Source: Hofstenia miamia
Taxonomy: Eukaryota; Xenacoelomorpha; Acoela
Direction of reading: 5' to 3'
NCBI GenBank assembly: GCA_004352715.1
Contig: SCFE01000077.1
Coordinates: 641,543 to 705,542, forward strand
DNA length: 64,000 nucleotides
This document shows positions 51,453-57,400 of this stretch, one piece after another. Both the position numbers and the translations under genes were made by a program. Every line of letters begins with the position of its first letter. The stretch's first letter is position 1. The notes beneath the pieces are model-generated. The model ran no database searches. It was not told where the DNA came from and saw nothing but the letters and a program-made list of their open reading frames with translations.

Positions 51453-54400
51453 TTTATTTTTCACTTACAAGCCTTGGATTGAATAATGGTGCATTCAACT
51501 GAAATTTACAAATTTAACTTAAATTAAAAACGGACATTACAGCGTCTCTGCAATTCTTTTTTTACTCAGCAACAACCATAACCATTAACTGCGATTATCA
51601 TTTTACTGACTATTTTCAGGATTTTCTAGAAGTTATCTCAAACAATATAGACATGCCTTGGATAAATGACAAGAAATAAGTACGTCAGATTAATCTTTCA
51701 ACAGATTATAATGTAATCTAAGAATAAAAATCCCAAAACTATGTTTGAGTTTTCATTGTAAGTGTGACAGTGTCGCTTGTTTTCCTTTGCTATCATTCTG
51801 ATAATGATGATGGTTCCAATAGTTCTAAAATAGTGTCAATGAATACAATGACATTTTTCAATTATTTTTAGAATACTGTTGCATAATATATTCTACAAAT
51901 GAGTGTGTTAATCTGTTATAGCTTGGGGAATGTATGAAGACATTTCATAACCTCTTTGCCAAAGTGCACTGATCATGAACAGTGCAATGTAAAATATGTT
52001 AATTATATAGCTATCAGTAAATCTGTTTTTAATCCTTACCTCAATATCTTAATCGTATCTAACTATTGAGCAGAATTTAGGCGTTGAAACACGTCGCGGC
52101 TCAGGCCACACCCAATCCATAGTTGCAGTACAGGACTACCCGGCTGGATTTGTGTCATTAACCCCTTTTATATGAAATACATGTATGCATTTTACTCTAT
52201 TCTCATAGAGCAAAAAAGTTATTTCATTTTAAAAATGCAGTATAGTTGTTGAATATCCGTCTACAATAAAATTTTTGCAAACTATTTTATTTCTAAAATG
52301 TCCCGAAGTTTTATTCATTTTGGAGCATCATTATATAAAAATTGTGGTGAGCTATGCCATGTTGAGAATGACCATTGAAAAGGTCTCTGTCAATAAACGT
52401 TTTATCGGATAGTGAAAAGCTTCAAATTTGTTATAATATTTACCAATTTACCGATTATCAAGGTCTACTATATAGAAGGCCGTGAGGTCGCTCATTCTAG
52501 AATACATTCCTAGTCAAGGCTATCCACTTATACAGTTTAAGTTTTGAATATTACGTAGCTCACGTTATTTTTTAAGATGCAAGAGTCAAATGATTGATGC
52601 TGAATATCTGGGGTACAAAAAGTACCCCAAACAGTGTTTACGTAGTATACAACAATATTTCAGGTAGTTGTGCTGAAATTTTGTTTTCCATGAAAAGTCA
52701 ATAAATATCAGCAAGTTTCATTTAAATCTTTTAAAACTATTAAAAAATTATTACCTTTGCGGTACAAAAAGTACCTAAGTACCTATCTTTAACTGTTAAT
52801 GTAAGAATGAATGTACATTCATTTTGTCACTGAAATGAAAGTATCTTAGTATAGAGACGCTAAAAAGCATATAATTGTTGTGTTTTGATGAGAAATGATA
52901 CATTTTCTTCGGTCATGTATCATTACATGTATCAATTTTCTGTAGCTTACTGATCTATATAGTGGTATTCTGCAATTTTCAAATGAGTTTAATATTTTTT
53001 CATAATGCAACAAACATATTTATTGATGTTGTGTCCAATGTGCAGTTTGACAACTGCAGCACAAGAATTGGGTTGTTTTATTTAATTCAAGAATCAATTC
53101 AGAAATCCTTCATAAGCAGTAAGAAGGAGAAATTTAATCGAATTTCTAGTTTGTCTGCTTTACTTGGTGAATATGCATTTATTTGTGATGGCTTACATGG
53201 TTAATTTTGCGTTGTTTAGTGCTTTATCCTCATGTGCAAATGCTTTGCGTTCTTTGTTGTGTCCTTTTAAGTGGGAGTATCCGTTTATCCCTTTCTTGCC
53301 ACAAAGTATGGGTCTGGAATTTTATTCGCTACCCTCTCCATATTTTATGGGCGCTTATACCAACAATGCCAGAGAAATAGCTGATATAGCCGACGGCAAC
53401 GTAGTAGTTGTGGATTTGGACAATCATGGTAAACTTGTTAAGAAGGTGATTTTTGTTTTATCTTAAATGCTACAAAACTCTATTTGATGTATCTTTAATT
53501 AAAAATACTGAGTAAAATTTTTATGTAGTGTTAATAAAAATTTTGAAATTTTCATTATCGCACATTTACCAATGATAATCAAGTACATCGTCATAAAGGT
53601 GATGCAGAATCTACTTACACTATAAACTTGTATGAAAGGGTTTCCGTATGTTATGCAAATTCTGTCAAGCGCCTATGAAAAATCTAATTTTTATTTTGGA
53701 ACGCTTGCCATTCTGTTGTGTTTGCCCAGAGCTGTCAGTTTAGGGTTGAATAATTATTTTTGAAGTTCGAACGTTATAGTTTTTGAAATAATAATTGGAT
53801 CATGATTTTGATGTGAAAAATTTTGACTAGCTATCACAGATTCCCCATTATCACATAGAAGATGTGAGGACATCATTCTTTAGAATATGCAATCACTTTT
53901 GGTTTTATTTAGCAATTTCTAACAATTTATTTGATAACTCGTCATAGTTATTATCACTGTTGGAAATGCCCAAAGGATTTTAGGACATGATTAAAATGAA
54001 ATGTTTAGGCGGAATTCAAGGAAGCATTATAATTGTGCGCAATACGGTGACTCGTTCTGCTTTTATTATTACAAAGATAATTGATTTTTCAAATATTTTT
54101 TCATAAATTATGCTTATCTCAGGCCGCCTTTTTTTACTTCTCTAGCAATATTTTCATTATTAACTAATCTCGTTTCATGTAAACCAGAAGTATTTCTAAC
54201 CTTTTTAATGAATACTTCTCTCTTTTTTCTACCATCAGCTTTTCCAACAATTCACATTCTTCAAATTCAGAATCTTTAAATCTGCTTTAGTTGTTCCTAT
54301 TTTCAAAACGGGCAAAAATCTTCCAAGACACCTTTGTTCTTCTGCCGGCCGATCTCTATTCTTTCTCACCTATCTCTAACATTTGAAAGAGTTATATTTA

Positions 54401-57400
54401 ACCCTATTTTTCCTATCCTTCTTCCACTGATATCAAAATCTCTGTATGGATTCATGCCGCATAAATCTACTGCTCTTTCCCTTCTACAATTTCTCAATAG
54501 TGTCTATTTTCATTTTGATAATAACGTTCCTCTTTTTTGCGTTTATCTTGATTTTCAAAAAGCCTTCGATAAAGTTCCCCATTGTATATTACTGAGTAAA
54601 CTCTCGAAACTTGGTTTAGACTCTTCCTTCATTTCTCACATCTCTGATTATCTAACTGACAGATCTCAGTTAGTTTGCATTGACTTAGTACTTTCTGATG
54701 AACGGCCTATTACTTCTGGTGTCCCTCAAGGTTCGATTCTCGGGCCACTCCTCTTCACTCTATTCATCAACGATTTTATGCCGCAAGTTTCTGACTCTAA
54801 TTGTGATTGCATGCTATATACTGATCACACTCGCATTTTCTCTTCTATCTCAAATATTCTACAGTCTAGCATTGTTCAGGCTGAATTATGGTAATCTAGC
54901 AATGGGCTCCCATTCAATATCTCCAAAACTGAAGCTCTTCTAATTTGTTCCTCTAAAACCTTCACACCTCCTGTTTTTTATCTTCATGACAATCCGATTC
55001 TGTTTAACCGCAATGTCCGTGATCTTGGTGTAATAATTTCTTCCACACTCTTATGGTCAAACATGTAGCACTAAAAACCAAGAAGTTCTCTTCTTCTCTT
55101 TTTTTCCTTATGTCTTCACTTCCCAATTCACTAAACTATCGTTCTAAATTAATCCTCTTTAAATCCTACTGTCTTTCCACTCTCTGTTATAATTCCCAAT
55201 GCTGGTTTCTAAACTCCTCTTCATCTATCACATTTGGCAGGCTCTTATATCAGGGCCTTCACAAGATCTTCTCCTCTAATCAAGCTTTCTTAAACTACTT
55301 CTTAAAGCTAGACTTCTGCCAATTTCCCTGTACTTCAAGTTTTTAGATGTTACTTTTCTGAACAAGCTACTTCTTGACACCTATGATTTCGATTTTTCCA
55401 ACTTCCTCAAGGTTTCTAAACTCTTCTTCATCTATCATACTTCCTCTTATGTCTTGTTTCAACTCCCTCGCATTAATAAAGCTATTTGTTCTCACAATTA
55501 TTTCTTCCGGATAATCCCTCTTGCTAACTTCATTACCTCTAATCTGGAAATTGATCTCTGGTCTAACCCTCGTATTTTCAAAAGTCAGCTCCTCTCTTTC
55601 CTTCTTTCTTCTGTATCTCAACAGGGTCTTCATTATAAATGCATCTTTTCCCTTTCTGTACCTGTTCCTCCTGTCACTAATTTCCTTCGTTCATTTTTTC
55701 TCTCTGTGTAAATTTATTTAATTCATTTTATTTGTATACACCACGTTGTGGTAGAATACATTATTATTATTATTATTTTTTTCTTAAAAAAGTGTGCGAA
55801 ATCTACTAAAGGAATTATTTTTGCTTTTGCATTAAATTGCAGAGGAGTTAAATTTTGTTAAAAGTGATATGCACCTTGAAGGTTTTTCATATTTTTTATT
55901 TAGATGGGAGATGAATCGCAAATTCTTCCAAAGCAGCTCTATTCTTGCTTGAAAAAAATTCTCTCCGATCGGAAGAACATATCAGCGAAAGATGTAAATG
56001 GCTGTGAGTGTTTTTATATTCTCGAAATTCAATTTCTGTTTTCTCACTTATCTAGCAGATGTAAGCAATAAATTAGTCTTCTGTTGTTTTCCATTTTATG
56101 CAACAAGAGTATTGCAGCATCAAAGGATTTTATCTAATAGCATTTTTATTTGGAAATCTAATTTAAGTGAAGATGTTTAGGAGTGCGTTATATCAGATCA
56201 ATTTGCACACAATATTAAGATATTCAGTTGATATCTCATTTTCAAATGCTTTTCAAAAGGATTCTGTGATTTCTTGTGCTATGTATAAGCATTCTAACGA
56301 GAATGAGTTTTAAGCACCCTCATTTTTAAAAAAAATTGCTGTTCTCTAAAGTAGTTTTGTTTAAGATATCATTTAGTATTAATTTCTACTAAAATCTACA
56401 TAACTTTTAACATCTTTTACCTTATTCAATTTAAATCACCCTTTCAAACCACTGTTTTCTCAACTTTCTTTTTCATGAATTAATGCTGAAAATTAAAGGC
56501 CGTTTTTGTTTGCTGTTTAAAAATAGTTTTCAATTTTATTATCAGTGTTTATTATACCTGTTATATCATAACTGTGTTTATGATTAACTTCTATAGTATA
56601 TTATTAAAATGTTCCAATTACAACGGTTACGTATAAAGAAGACTTGAGAATTATCACGAGATATTTGGATTTTTATCTGGGCTTCAATTGAATGATTATA
56701 CACATTTCCACGTAATACTAAAACTGTGTGTAATTCTTATTAATTTTAGTTTTCTAACAATCTGATTGATTTTTGTGTGATATACATGTAAATGTATACA
56801 TTAGCAAGTTTTTCTGTAATAAAAATTTACAGTTCTTGTTTATTTAAGCAATTTCGTGAAACTACCACTTTATTCCAACTAGAAACATTAATTACGTTAC
56901 TATTTTTGCCCGTAAAATATTTTACATGTGAATGTTTGACCAGTTTGAAGAAAAATGCGGTGCTTGTTATTGAAATTTTGTGTGCATTCAATTTAAAGAG
57001 AACAACTACATTCATATTCGTATTATTTTGCAAAATAGGTGAACTATTTTCTAAGGCCTCACTATTATACATACATTGGCAAAATTTCACCCAGTTTTAC
57101 AAGGAACAGTATTGGTGATATTAATCTCATCAAGAAGTTTCTCATAACCATTACTATTGTTAACTTTTCGTTAGAAATTTAACATTTATGAATGCATTTT
57201 TTATGATGTGTGTGTGTAGAGAAAATATCGAAATATGGCCACTGACATTTTATTATAGTTATTCCATGTGCTTAAAGTTACTATTTATTAAATATGGATT
57301 ATAGTTGAGAAATCGTCACGTAATGCCACAGTTATTATTTATCAGATAATTATATAGAAAAAAACGAAAACTTCTCATTGTCCGCTGTTAGTTTAATTTT

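Larger units (their letters stand above)
47575..53219. other. Intron between DENND2-like exons 16 and 17
   Basis: Carries two R4-like segments, a 700-N gap and a LINE 3' end (all listed). Also a 121-codon open frame at 48910-49275 with no recognised similarity, a GC-richer patch at 49510-49700 with nothing recognised, and ggtac-aaaaa-gtacc palindromes at 52610 and 52761. Confidence 0.7.
53446..55903. other. Intron between DENND2-like exons 17 and 18
   Basis: Mostly occupied by LINE copy A2. 53446-54199 is AT-rich with nothing recognised. Confidence 0.75.
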
